From Bacteroidetes bacterium HGW-Bacteroidetes-16 (lineage in GTDB: Bacteria; Bacteroidota; Bacteroidia; Bacteroidales; F082): a stretch of DNA of 64,000 bases. The notes beneath the pieces were generated by a model. The model made no database searches, was not told the origin of the DNA, and was given only the letters and a program-made list of their open reading frames with translations. The stretch's first letter is position 1, and every line of letters begins with the position of its first letter. The stretch is from assembly GCA_002840975.1 (NCBI GenBank), contig PHDN01000005.1:62001-126000 (forward strand), written 5' to 3'. The translations under genes and the position numbers were made by a program. This document shows, piece after piece, positions 18,629-27,595 of this stretch.

Positions 18629-20311
18629 CTATCTGTTACTTAGCCCCTTGAAATAATTACGCAGTACTTCAGCATTTTTTTCGGCTGGTGTGCTTATCTC
18701 CAGCACCTGAGTCCCTCGTGTACCATAAAGAAGATCATGAACTTTTTCATCAACTGTTTGGAGTGAATCAGCGTACAGGTAGTTGATGTTAAATGCTTTT
18801 GTAAGAAATTCCAGCCTGAGATTGTGCTGCGCTTCAAAATATTGTTCAAAATCAGGCACAGTATCAGGCCCGGGTATAAACCTGAAAATTCCTCCCCCCT
18901 GGTTGTTGATGACTATTATTTTAAGGTTGGGACAATGCTTCAAAAGGAGCAAGCCATTGCTGTCGTATAAAAAGCCCAAATCACCGGTAATAAGTACATT
19001 TGGACTGGCTGAAACAGAGGTAAAACCAGCGGCGGTAGAAATCTGTCCATCAATTCCACTTACCCCTCGGTTGCTAAAGTAATGAAGGCGAGGCTGGCAT
19101 CCAAAAAGCTGTGAATAGCGGACAGGTGTGCTGTTGCCCAAATGCAGGCAGGCATCAGGTGGCAATTGATCCAAAATATGTTTAAATACTTTTAGATCAG
19201 AATATGCTGAATGTTGCAAGAATTGCTCTCTCTTTGTCTCCGTGGTCAGCTTTTTTTTCAGCCAAAGATGTTTAAAATGTTCGGAACGATGAGTTGGCAG
19301 GTTTGCCAGAGTCAACAAAGCATCGGTCGCTGACGAATGAATGACACCCCTTAGGCAGAAATAGGTATCCATTTCTTCGTTAGAAGGTGAAATATGCCAG
19401 TGGTGCTCGGGTTGATGATTACGCAAGAATTTTTTAACCATTTTAGAAACCACAGCACCACCTAATGTGATGAGCAAATCTGGTTTGAAGTCATCGGCTT
19501 CTTCAAGACTGATAGCTGTAATGACATTATCGATTACATCAATAAAATCAGGATGATGAAGGTTGGACGTGGTTTCTGTTAAAATTACAGCCCGATGTTT
19601 CTCCACGAGCAATTTCAATACTTCGTTCAACTGAGTATCCGGGTTCATCTGACCGGCGATCACCATCAACTTATTACCCGACTGCCATTGCTCAATCAAC
19701 ATTTTGGAAAAGTTCCCGATGGAATCGCTGAAAAAAGGTGTTGAATGAATCAGATTTCCCCTTGTTTCAGTTTCTGTTACTCCATAAAGTGGTTCATCCA
19801 GTGGAATATTGATATGAACGGGACCCGGCGCTTCATCCATGGTGCGGTTCATGGCCATGTTGATGATCTTTTCTGCGAGGGTAAAATCTTCAATCCCATC
19901 AATACTTTGAGGAAGAGTGTAACTGTTCTTGATGTAATTGGCAAAGAGGTTTTCCTGCCTGATGGTTTGACCATCGCCGATGTCAATAAACTGAGGTGAC
20001 CGGTCAGCAGTTAACACGAGCAATGGGATATGCTGATAATAGGCTTCAGCGATGGCAGGTGCATAATTGAGTGCTGCCGTACCCGAGGTACAATCGAGGG
20101 CTACCGTTTTCCCCGTAGCCAAAGCAATCCCAAGGGCAAAAAAGGCAGCACTTCTCTCATCCACAACGGTGAAAATCTTTACTTTTTTGCTTTGACCAAA
20201 AGCAATAATGATGGGCGCATTCCTCGACCCGGGCGAGTGAACTAAAAAGCGGAGCCCCTTTTGGATCAGGATGTCGGCCAGCAGTGCTACAGGTTTTTTG
20301 TCTGTTGTCAT
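18629..20311 (-). CDS. menD: 2-succinyl-5-enolpyruvyl-6-hydroxy-3-cyclohexene-1-carboxylate synthase
   Basis: A ThDP-dependent enzyme joining isochorismate with 2-oxoglutarate. I start it at the ATG at 20311 (560 residues, MTTDKKPVALL), because the longer frame would run into menF; this leaves an 11-base gap. The N-terminal HSPGSRNAP motif, EERS-like VDERSAAFFALG, and the ThDP-binding GDLGFLYDSNGLLLL region are present. The order menF-menD is conserved in the phylum. No menH follows it: the next 343 bases are non-coding. Confidence 0.93.
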   Translation of the reverse strand: MTTDKKPVALLADILIQKGLRFLVHSPGSRNAPIIIAFGQSKKVKIFTVVDERSAAFFALGIALATGKTVALDCTSGTAALNYAPAIAEAYYQHIPLLVLTADRSPQFIDIGDGQTIRQENLFANYIKNSYTLPQSIDGIEDFTLAEKIINMAMNRTMDEAPGPVHINIPLDEPLYGVTETETRGNLIHSTPFFSDSIGNFSKMLIEQWQSGNKLMVIAGQMNPDTQLNEVLKLLVEKHRAVILTETTSNLHHPDFIDVIDNVITAISLEEADDFKPDLLITLGGAVVSKMVKKFLRNHQPEHHWHISPSNEEMDTYFCLRGVIHSSATDALLTLANLPTHRSEHFKHLWLKKKLTTETKREQFLQHSAYSDLKVFKHILDQLPPDACLHLGNSTPVRYSQLFGCQPRLHYFSNRGVSGIDGQISTAAGFTSVSASPNVLITGDLGFLYDSNGLLLLKHCPNLKIIVINNQGGGIFRFIPGPDTVPDFEQYFEAQHNLRLEFLTKAFNINYLYADSLQTVDEKVHDLLYGTRGTQVLEISTPAEKNAEVLRNYFKGLSNR

Positions 20312-20322
20312 GGGACAAACCG

Positions 20323-21432
20323 CTATAATTTTTCTATCACTAACAACAAGGTTTTCGATTTCTGAACCGTTTCTTCCCATTCATCTTCAGCTACTGAGTT
20401 CGCCGTTAAACCACCTCCAACGTAAAGATTAAGTGTATCGTTTCCTATTTCGGCACAACGCAGGTTTACAAAAAGCTGTGAATGTCCATTTAGTTTCCAC
20501 GGACCTAAAAAACCGGTATAAAATCGTCGGTCATGTTGTTCTGCACGCATGATCAAGTGGAAAGCATCACCTTTTGGATATCCGCAAACGGCTGGTGTGG
20601 GATGTAAGCCCATAATCATCTTGCCGGCTTTGTTCTCAATTTGGTTGAGCGGGATAGTAAATCGTGTTAGCCTGTGTTCAAGGTGACCTGCTCGCAGGGT
20701 GGCAGGCTTATCGGTTTGGTAGTTCGAAATGCCTGTTTCAGAAAGCACGTTGTCAATATATTGCGAAACAAACGACTGTTCCTGAATTTCTTTTTCCGAC
20801 CATGGATCATTGGTAGTGTCGGGATGGAAGATCCGGGTACCCGCCAACGCCATCGTACTGGCCTCATCCTGATTTATTAACAGCAAGGCTTCGGGTGAAG
20901 CACCTGCCCAGGTTCCATTTTCCGGAAGATGAAACAGGTAAATAAAGGCATTGGGGTATTCACAGGCCAACCGATTGAATAAGTTGCCGTGCGAGAATTG
21001 AGGTTGTAAAGGATAAGCAATCACCCTTGAAAGAACTACTTTATGGAGTTCTTCTTTTTGCAGCAGGTTGATGAGGTAGTCCATATTGCTGATATAAGCG
21101 TGGCGGCTGATAACATGATTTTCGATATCATGCTCTTTTCCTGCGTCATCGGGCAAGGGTGCAATCTGGTTCATTAGTTCGAAAAACTCATCCTTATTGG
21201 TGGCTACTAAATCGGGCCTGATTAAGAAGGCGCTGCCCGTCCTTGCACATTTGAAAGGTGCCACCACGAATCCCTGAAATTCTTCAATATCAAGTATGTC
21301 AATTTCTTTCACTTCCTGATCCTGTTGGCAAACCAACATAAATTCTTCTTTTTCCGGTAGCCTGAATATTGCAAATGGTAGGTTTTTCTTAAGCAACAGG
21401 TCGATGATCGGTTCAACGTTTTTTAATGTCAT
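20323..21432 (-). CDS. menF: isochorismate synthase
   Basis: A 369-residue chorismate-utilising enzyme converting chorismate to isochorismate. The conserved blocks GASPEALL, the VCGYPKGDAFHLI stretch and FYTGFLG, and the metal-site region NLRCAEI, identify the isochorismate synthase/anthranilate synthase component I fold. The absence of siderophore genes and the menD neighbour favour menF over entC. Its start overlaps the preceding thioesterase stop by 4 bases (ATGA type), implying translational coupling. Confidence 0.92.
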   Translation of the reverse strand: MTLKNVEPIIDLLLKKNLPFAIFRLPEKEEFMLVCQQDQEVKEIDILDIEEFQGFVVAPFKCARTGSAFLIRPDLVATNKDEFFELMNQIAPLPDDAGKEHDIENHVISRHAYISNMDYLINLLQKEELHKVVLSRVIAYPLQPQFSHGNLFNRLACEYPNAFIYLFHLPENGTWAGASPEALLLINQDEASTMALAGTRIFHPDTTNDPWSEKEIQEQSFVSQYIDNVLSETGISNYQTDKPATLRAGHLEHRLTRFTIPLNQIENKAGKMIMGLHPTPAVCGYPKGDAFHLIMRAEQHDRRFYTGFLGPWKLNGHSQLFVNLRCAEIGNDTLNLYVGGGLTANSVAEDEWEETVQKSKTLLLVIEKL

Positions 21433-21854
21433 TTTTTAAAAATGAAAATGGTGAGACGACAAGTGGAGATGGTTCTTCCTTTTTGATCGGTAATATCGAT
21501 GTTCCAGACATGCGTATTTTTACCCTGGTGGATGATTTTGGCTTCAGCGGTTACAATTCCTTCTTTCACACTGCGTACATGGTTGGCGGTGATTTGAGCT
21601 CCCACCACTGAATAATGCTCAATATCAACCAACATGGCCGAACCCACGCTTCCAATCGATTCTGCCAGCGCAGCACTTGCACCACCATGAAGCAGTCCCA
21701 AAGGCTGGTGCGTACGGTGATCGACGGGCATGGTGGCTTTTAATAATCCGGGTGATGCCTCGGTAAATTGAATACCCAAATGTTCCATCATCGTGTTTTT
21801 ATTCAGATGGTTCAGGTCGTCAAGGGTGTATTTGGTTTTTGCAATTTGATTCAT
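21429..21854 (-). CDS. PaaI-type hotdog thioesterase, probable DHNA-CoA hydrolase
   Basis: A 141-residue single hotdog-fold protein of the PaaI/YdiI group. The motif LLHGGASAALAESIGS near residues 53-68 carries the catalytic-type Glu and the HGG turn. Because it is translationally coupled to menF and heads the menaquinone operon, hydrolysis of 1,4-dihydroxy-2-naphthoyl-CoA (MenI function) is the likely job; this is inferred from context, as hotdog sequence does not fix the substrate. Confidence 0.82.
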   Translation of the reverse strand: MNQIAKTKYTLDDLNHLNKNTMMEHLGIQFTEASPGLLKATMPVDHRTHQPLGLLHGGASAALAESIGSVGSAMLVDIEHYSVVGAQITANHVRSVKEGIVTAEAKIIHQGKNTHVWNIDITDQKGRTISTCRLTIFIFKK

Positions 21855-21878
21855 TTTCTTTTTTTACTGAAAGAAGGG

Positions 21879-21886
21879 CAAAGATA
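21879..21886 (-). promoter_or_regulatory. -7 element of the menaquinone operon
   Basis: On the minus strand TATCTTTG is an exact TAnnTTTG match, 24 bases before the ATG of the hotdog thioesterase. The -33 region is weak. It is the only good promoter candidate for the thioesterase-menF-menD unit. Confidence 0.5.
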
Positions 21887-21918
21887 CTCATTCCCATTCA
21901 GAAATTCTTTGTAATAGA

Positions 21919-23457
21919 TCATGATCCCCAGCTTTCACGGTCAAGACTACGCAACTGAATAGCCTCGGCTAGGTGTTCAGCGTTGATGTCTGCCGAATTG
22001 TCAAGGTCAGCAATGGTCCTTGCTACCTTTTTTATCCTGACAAAAGCCCTTGCTGAAAGGCTAAGTCGCTCCATTGCTGTTTTAAGCAAGCTATAACCAT
22101 CGGTTTGCAAAACACAGTATTTATCCACATCTTTCGACGACATCTGGGCATTGCTAAAAATGGCCGGGCTGTCTGCAAAGCGGGATTCCTGGATTTTTTT
22201 CGCTGCCATCACTCTGGACCGGATAGTGGTGCTTACCTCACCTTTTGGAGTCTCTGCCAGGTCTTTGAATGGTACCGGGGTCACTTCTACATGCAAATCA
22301 ATGCGATCCATCAATGGCCCCGAAATTTTATTCAGGTAGCTTTTTACTGCTCCCGGTGAGCATACGCATTCCCGGTTAGGATCGTTGTAATAGCCGCATG
22401 GGCAAGGGTTCATGGCAGCGATGAGCATAAAACTGGCCGGGTAAGTTACCGTGATTCGGGCCCTCGAAATGGTGACCACGCGGTCTTCCATGGGTTGCCG
22501 CATGACTTCCAGCACCGAGCGTTTAAATTCGGGAAGTTCATCTAAAAACAGGACCCCATTCTGGGCAAGGGAAATTTCGCCCGGTTGGGGATAGGGACCG
22601 CCGCCAACCAAACCTGCGTCACTTATTGTATGATGTGGTGACCTATAGGGTCTGGTGGTGACCAGTCCGGTTTTTCCATTTAAAATTCCGGCTACGGAAT
22701 GTATTTTTGTGGTTTCGAGTGCTTCGTTAAGCGACATGGGAGGAAGGATGGATGGTAACCTTTTGGCCAACATGGTTTTACCCGATCCGGGGGGACCGAT
22801 CATGATGGCATTATGTCCGCCTGCGGCAGCAATTTCCAATGCCCTTTTAATGTTTTCCTGGCCTTTTACATCCTCAAAATCAAAAGGATATTGGTTCATT
22901 TCCGATTCAATCAATTGGCCCAAATTAGCAGAGGCGGGAGTAGGGCTTGTTATTCCATCCAGCATCTGAATCACATCCGTGATGTGCTCAAAACCATATA
23001 CCTCCAAACCACTTACTACTGCTGCTTCTGAAATGTTTTGACTGGGTAGAATTATTCCCCTGAATCCTTGCTCACGTGCTTTTAATGCAATGGGCAACGC
23101 TCCTTTAATGGGTTTAAGCCCGCCATCGAGCGAAAGTTCGCCCATCATGATATATTGATCGAGCAAACCGGCGCTGATTTGTTTGGAAGCGGCCAATATT
23201 CCAATGCCGATGGGCAAGTCATATGCGGAACCTTCTTTTTTGATGTCGGCGGGGGCCATATTAATCACGATGCGTTGCCCGGGAAACCGGTAACCAATGT
23301 TTCCGAGAGCCGCAATCATGCGTTGTTGGCTTTCTTTTACCGCATTATCAGGTAACCCCACCAGATAAAATTTACGACCTTTACCAATGTTGACTTCAAC
23401 GGTAATCACCAGCGCATCAATACCCTGAAGGGCACTCCCATAAGTTTTAACTAACAT
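21919..23457 (-). CDS. YifB/ComM-family Mg-chelatase-like AAA+ ATPase
   Basis: A 512-residue ATPase of the Mg-chelatase-like family. The N-terminal Lon-protease-like S5 fold domain (LVKTYGSALQGIDALVITVEV) is followed by the AAA+ module with Walker A GPPGSGKTM near residue 218, Walker B LFLDELPEF and a CPCGYYND Cys cluster, then a C-terminal helical domain. ComM promotes branch migration during natural transformation in other bacteria; that function is family knowledge, not shown here. The ATG at 23457 follows a TATATTTG element on the same strand. Confidence 0.92.
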   Translation of the reverse strand: MLVKTYGSALQGIDALVITVEVNIGKGRKFYLVGLPDNAVKESQQRMIAALGNIGYRFPGQRIVINMAPADIKKEGSAYDLPIGIGILAASKQISAGLLDQYIMMGELSLDGGLKPIKGALPIALKAREQGFRGIILPSQNISEAAVVSGLEVYGFEHITDVIQMLDGITSPTPASANLGQLIESEMNQYPFDFEDVKGQENIKRALEIAAAGGHNAIMIGPPGSGKTMLAKRLPSILPPMSLNEALETTKIHSVAGILNGKTGLVTTRPYRSPHHTISDAGLVGGGPYPQPGEISLAQNGVLFLDELPEFKRSVLEVMRQPMEDRVVTISRARITVTYPASFMLIAAMNPCPCGYYNDPNRECVCSPGAVKSYLNKISGPLMDRIDLHVEVTPVPFKDLAETPKGEVSTTIRSRVMAAKKIQESRFADSPAIFSNAQMSSKDVDKYCVLQTDGYSLLKTAMERLSLSARAFVRIKKVARTIADLDNSADINAEHLAEAIQLRSLDRESWGS

Positions 23458-23485
23458 CAGGTGTTTAGTAAAGGGTTATGTAGCA

Positions 23486-23493
23486 CAAATATA
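23486..23493 (-). promoter_or_regulatory. -7 element of the comM-like gene
   Basis: TATATTTG on the minus strand, 28 bases before the start codon at 23457, matches TAnnTTTG exactly. No clear -33 TTG is seen at the expected distance. Confidence 0.4.
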
Positions 23494-23553
23494 AATAAAT
23501 ATTAATGGAGGAGCTTGGTACTATAAATAAGATTGTTTGAAAATATGTATGAT

Positions 23554-23582
23554 TAATTAATCATAATTAATCATAATTAATC
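23554..23582. repeat. three tandem AT-rich decamers
   Basis: The decamer core TAATTAATCA occurs three times with an exact 10-base period in the space between comM and the LamG gene. The period matches one helical turn, so it could be a phased protein-binding site or a bend; no function is evident. Confidence 0.7.
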
Positions 23583-23714
23583 CAAAAGAAAACAAATGAA
23601 TTGCATTTTAAACGGTAGGCAATTTGAGCGTTAAGTCAAATACCAACAAGAGTGAAAAAGTAAGGTTTAATATTGGTAAAGGTAAATAATATTATTTTAC
23701 CTGAACTTAAAGTT

Positions 23715-24692
23715 TTACTTAATGACCAGAAATTTTGCCGTATGCCATTGGTTCCCTGTTTGAATGCGGATAAAATATAGTCCGCTCCCCACATCTCGGA
23801 GGTCGAACGTATAGGTACTTTTGCTACCATTCTGGGCAACTGATCTAACCCTTATTCCGTCAGAATTATATATCTCTAGTTGATAAGGAACTGAGCGAGG
23901 CAAATCAGAAACTGTTAAATTGCCCGGTGTCGGATTAGGATAAATACTAAATTGCCGAGAAGAAATATAATCTACGCCAACCGGATAGTTATATAGTATG
24001 GCAACTTCTGAAGGAGTGAGTGCTCTGTCATAAATACGCAATTTACCGATATTACCATCAAGGCATTGATTAAGGTTAAAAAGTCCGCCAACTTCGTCCT
24101 GCTCCTGGCCAGCAATCAAGCCGTTCGGTTCTATTAACAGGGGTGAGGAATAAACACTTGAAGCCGATGTTCTTAATACGCCGTTTTTATACAATAATGC
24201 AACCGATCCTTGCCTTATAAAAACGACGAAGTACCATTGAAGAGGTGAGATTGTATCTGTGCTCTCAAGATAATAATTATCCTGTAACCAAATTTGCCAT
24301 GCGCCTCCCGGTCCTGTATAGTATTTTTGATAATACAATCCAATATTATCCCCACCAGACTTCTGGTTGTTTTCCCCCGACATCATCGTGTTGTAATGAC
24401 TGCCACTCCCTATGTGAAACTGGTTAAATCTTACCCACATTGCTACACTGAAATCCTGGAGCTGATTCATCACGGTATGGGGAATCGTGAGATAGGAAAT
24501 GTCATCGAAAGGTATAGCCAGTGAACCATTAACAGTTGCATTTCCTTCCAGAGTGGCATCGTTACCATTGCCACTTGAATCCATAGTACTCCCATTAAAA
24601 GAATAATAAGCAATTAATCCCTCAGTAACTTGTGGAATTCCTAGATATGAAATACAAAGTAGAAACAACAGAATGCTGAATTTTTTTTTCAT
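23715..24692 (-). CDS. secreted LamG-domain protein with T9SS sorting domain
   Basis: A 325-residue secreted protein, taking the ATG at 24692 that opens the signal peptide MKKKFSILLFLLCISY; an upstream ATG would add nine residues before it. A laminin-G/concanavalin-like jelly-roll spans about residues 30-225 (GLIAYYSFNGSTMDSSGNGND, in part; then RIYDRALTPSEVAILY, typical of LamG_3 domains). The last 75 residues (FSIYPNPTPGN onward) are a T9SS sorting domain. It is probably a surface or released sugar- or protein-binding protein; no catalytic domain is visible. Confidence 0.85.
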   Translation of the reverse strand: MKKKFSILLFLLCISYLGIPQVTEGLIAYYSFNGSTMDSSGNGNDATLEGNATVNGSLAIPFDDISYLTIPHTVMNQLQDFSVAMWVRFNQFHIGSGSHYNTMMSGENNQKSGGDNIGLYYQKYYTGPGGAWQIWLQDNYYLESTDTISPLQWYFVVFIRQGSVALLYKNGVLRTSASSVYSSPLLIEPNGLIAGQEQDEVGGLFNLNQCLDGNIGKLRIYDRALTPSEVAILYNYPVGVDYISSRQFSIYPNPTPGNLTVSDLPRSVPYQLEIYNSDGIRVRSVAQNGSKSTYTFDLRDVGSGLYFIRIQTGNQWHTAKFLVIK

Positions 24693-24716
24693 GGTTTTCA
24701 AATTTAAGTTAACGAA

Positions 24717-24747
24717 CAAAAATAGAAAAAATAATGGCCGTTGTCAA
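24717..24747 (-). promoter_or_regulatory. Bacteroidetes-type promoter of the LamG gene
   Basis: On the minus strand TTG (24747-24745), an exact 20-base spacer and TATTTTTG (24724-24717) fit the consensus perfectly. The ATG at 24692 follows after 24 bases. The rest of 24748-25002 shows no gene. Confidence 0.65.
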
Positions 24748-25002
24748 GTAAATAGTTCATATAGAGTGACTCATGGTCACACCAACCAATATCGATTTTG
24801 TTATGTTCTCAGGTTTTCGCCGTAAACAGTTAAAAAAATATGGTAAAAGTTGTCAATAAGGAACTTCAAATAAAGATGGAAATGTGGAATAAACACTTTT
24901 TAAAACCAGACTTACTGAAAAATGAATGCTGCGCTGTCGAGCATACTACCAAATGGTTTAAAATAGTAATGATCCGGTTGTCCGATATAAAATAAAATGT
25001 GA

Positions 25003-25010
25003 TATATTTG
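25003..25010 (+). promoter_or_regulatory. -7 element of the lipoprotein gene at 25083
   Basis: TATATTTG matches TAnnTTTG exactly. A TTG lies 22 bases upstream (24978-24980), slightly longer than ideal. The leader would be about 66 bases. Confidence 0.4.
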
Positions 25011-25082
25011 GGTTTTACTATTCTTTTGAAAGTCTGTTTTTTAAGAATAGTATAGATATTTGAAAAATCAAATCTATATCAG

Positions 25083-25880
25083 ATGAAAACAAAAATGTTA
25101 ATGGTATTTACCTCTTTAGTCGTATTGATGGTTCTTTTTTCGGGTTGTAAAAAAGACGACAAACCCAATTATTCAGAACTGATCCTCGGCACATGGGTAA
25201 ATACTCATGTAAATAACGAAGCCATTCTTACCGATGCTTCATACAGCATGGAGTTCAAATCGGATCATACCGAGAACTACGCCATTGGATTTCAAGTGGA
25301 TGAAACCAGCAAAACATGGCAGGAAAATGATCATTATACCTACAATGTCGTGGACGACCTCATTGTAATTGATGGTGTGGATATTTTCGACAAAGCCTAT
25401 CACATGGAATTTAAAATACTCACATTGGATCAGTCCACTTTAAAGTATTCAATCCAGGCATTTTCAATTGATGGCATTACCATTCCGATTTCCAATATAT
25501 TTACCTGCAAAAGAATAGTGGATGACTTTAGCGCAGATTTTACCGGCGTTTGGTATGGTAAATGCACCTCTGATAACACTACTGACACCAAATTCCACTA
25601 TTGGGAATATTTTAGCGATGGAAGCTACAACTATTATTATCTAGATGAAAACAACAACTGGATAAAAAAATCAGACAACGAGGGTCGGTATTTTCTGTAC
25701 GGAAATTTATTTGCAAGCAACTACTCCAACGACTTGATTAGTGGCGGTACCGGACTGGCTTATGAATGCTGGAATTTTAATATCATTGGCAACATCATGA
25801 CCTGGTCAGGATTACGGGAGAACGATATCATCGTTACTTATGAAATGGAAAAAGTGGATGAAGCACCCATTACCCGCTGA
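25083..25880 (+). CDS. lipocalin-like lipoprotein of unknown function
   Basis: A 265-residue lipoprotein with the lipobox LFSGC (Cys22). Two related segments begin with ILGTWVNTH near residue 34 and FTGVWYGKC near residue 155; the G-x-W opening followed by alternating strands suggests two lipocalin-like beta-barrel domains, which are abundant in this phylum. No catalytic residues or recognised partner are seen. It stands alone between two intergenic stretches. Confidence 0.75.
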   Translation: MKTKMLMVFTSLVVLMVLFSGCKKDDKPNYSELILGTWVNTHVNNEAILTDASYSMEFKSDHTENYAIGFQVDETSKTWQENDHYTYNVVDDLIVIDGVDIFDKAYHMEFKILTLDQSTLKYSIQAFSIDGITIPISNIFTCKRIVDDFSADFTGVWYGKCTSDNTTDTKFHYWEYFSDGSYNYYYLDENNNWIKKSDNEGRYFLYGNLFASNYSNDLISGGTGLAYECWNFNIIGNIMTWSGLRENDIIVTYEMEKVDEAPITR

Positions 25881-26033
25881 TCAAACCGGTAATCAATGTA
25901 AACCCCAATGATTTAAATTTTAAAGAGCCTATATCCGTAATTCTGTGAAACCAGGTGTCTACAATAGATGGCTGAAGTATTCAAATCATTTACAAAGAAG
26001 TCCGGGTAAATGATAATCAATTGCAACAGTCAT

Positions 26034-26041
26034 TATATTTG
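26034..26041 (+). promoter_or_regulatory. -7 element of the FAD oxidoreductase/C45 operon
   Basis: TATATTTG matches TAnnTTTG exactly and lies 45 bases before the ATG at 26087. No good -33 element is seen. Confidence 0.4.
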
Positions 26042-26086
26042 CCAACTAAAAATTAGCTGTATCAACATCATCATATCCTCAAATTT

Positions 26087-27595
26087 ATGGCTGGACTAGG
26101 GGCCGAAATTTCATACGACGTCATCATCGTAGGATCAGGCCTGGCCGGCCTGCAATGCGCAGTTATTCTGGGTAGGAAAGGATACCGGGTATTGGTGTTG
26201 GAGAAAAACGAACACATAGGAGGAACTCTTCAATCTTTCGAATACAAAGGAGTGGCTTTCAGCACAGGCTTACATTATGTGGGCAGCCTGGACGATGGTC
26301 AGGTTCTGAACCGGATTTTTCGCTATTTTAATTTGTTTGATGGCATCATTTATAAACGCATGGATGAGCATGGATTTGATGTGTTTAACATTGGAGGCAG
26401 GAAATACGCATTCCCCATGGGCTGGGCGGCTTTTGGGAATTATCTTAACACCCTTTTCCCTGACGAAACTATTGCCATTCAAAACTATATCACTGCGGTA
26501 CAAATTACAGTTAACGAACAGGAAATCTTTAAACTGGAGATTCCACTTGCCGTCTATTTGGAAAAACCATCGCAGGCAATTAACGCGTGGGATTTTATCT
26601 GCTCACTCACACAAAACCCTGAACTTCGGCAGGTATTCAGTGCCCTGAATTTTGTGTATGCCGGTGACAAAAACCGTACTCCCTGGTATGTTCATGCCTT
26701 AATAAATCACTATTTCATCAGCAGCAGTTATCGGGTGGTGGGTTCATCGAATCAGATTCCACAAAGACTTTTTCAGGAGATTGAAAAAGCAGGGGGCCAT
26801 GTGCTTACAAATCAAAAAGTTACTAAACTCATATTTGATGGGGATCTTTTATCGGGAGTGCTTTGCGCTGATGGCAAGGTTTTTAAAGCCGGGAAGGTAA
26901 TTTCAAACTTCCATCCTGCCAGTACAATGAACCTGATTGAACCGGGAAAAATAAAGAAATCATACCGAAATCGCCTGGAACAAAAAACAGACACTCTGTC
27001 TTGCTTTGCCCTCTATCTAAAGATTGAACCCGGCAGGTTCCGCTATCAAAATTCAAATTACAATTTTTACCTTCAATCCGATGTTTGGTATGCCTCTTCC
27101 TACAATGAAAACTTGTGGCCAGAGCACTTTTTTATGCATTTTCCTTCCGACGATCCTCATCCGCAATGGGTAGATCATCTTTCCATCGTAACGCATATGA
27201 ATTTTGAGGAAGTATCCAGGTGGAAAGACCTCCCTTCTAATGCCAGAGGGAATGGTTACAAACAATTTAAAAAAGAAAAGGCAGAGAAACTACTGGCATT
27301 GGTGCTGCTGCAATTCCCCGAGTTGGAGAACCTGATAACCGATTATACCACCGCCACGCCCCTCACCTTCCGCGACTATGTTGGTTCGCCCACCGGTTCA
27401 ATGTACGGTACCTTGCGCGATTATAAGTACCCCCTGGCCTCCTACGTAGGCGTACGCACCAAAATCCCTAACCTGTATTTTACCGGTCAAAATCTAAACC
27501 TGCATGGTGTGATGGGCGTTAGCATTAGCGCGTTGTTAACCTGCGCAGAATTTGTAGATTTGCCGGAACTTCTCAACGAAATCAATGACAGCTAA
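26087..27595 (+). CDS. phytoene desaturase-like FAD-dependent oxidoreductase
   Basis: A 502-residue flavoprotein of the carotenoid desaturase/retinol saturase (CrtI-like) superfamily. The N-terminal dinucleotide fold is clear (VIIVGSGLAGLQCAVIL, with LVLEKNEHIGG closing the beta-alpha-beta unit), and the C-terminal FAD segment NLYFTGQNLNLHGVMGV is typical. No carotenoid genes are nearby. Proteins of this type recur in flexirubin-type aryl polyene/dialkylresorcinol loci, and darA/darB lie about 8 kb downstream, so a role in modifying that lipid is plausible but inferred. It overlaps the next gene by 11 bases. Confidence 0.82.
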   Translation: MAGLGAEISYDVIIVGSGLAGLQCAVILGRKGYRVLVLEKNEHIGGTLQSFEYKGVAFSTGLHYVGSLDDGQVLNRIFRYFNLFDGIIYKRMDEHGFDVFNIGGRKYAFPMGWAAFGNYLNTLFPDETIAIQNYITAVQITVNEQEIFKLEIPLAVYLEKPSQAINAWDFICSLTQNPELRQVFSALNFVYAGDKNRTPWYVHALINHYFISSSYRVVGSSNQIPQRLFQEIEKAGGHVLTNQKVTKLIFDGDLLSGVLCADGKVFKAGKVISNFHPASTMNLIEPGKIKKSYRNRLEQKTDTLSCFALYLKIEPGRFRYQNSNYNFYLQSDVWYASSYNENLWPEHFFMHFPSDDPHPQWVDHLSIVTHMNFEEVSRWKDLPSNARGNGYKQFKKEKAEKLLALVLLQFPELENLITDYTTATPLTFRDYVGSPTGSMYGTLRDYKYPLASYVGVRTKIPNLYFTGQNLNLHGVMGVSISALLTCAEFVDLPELLNEINDS

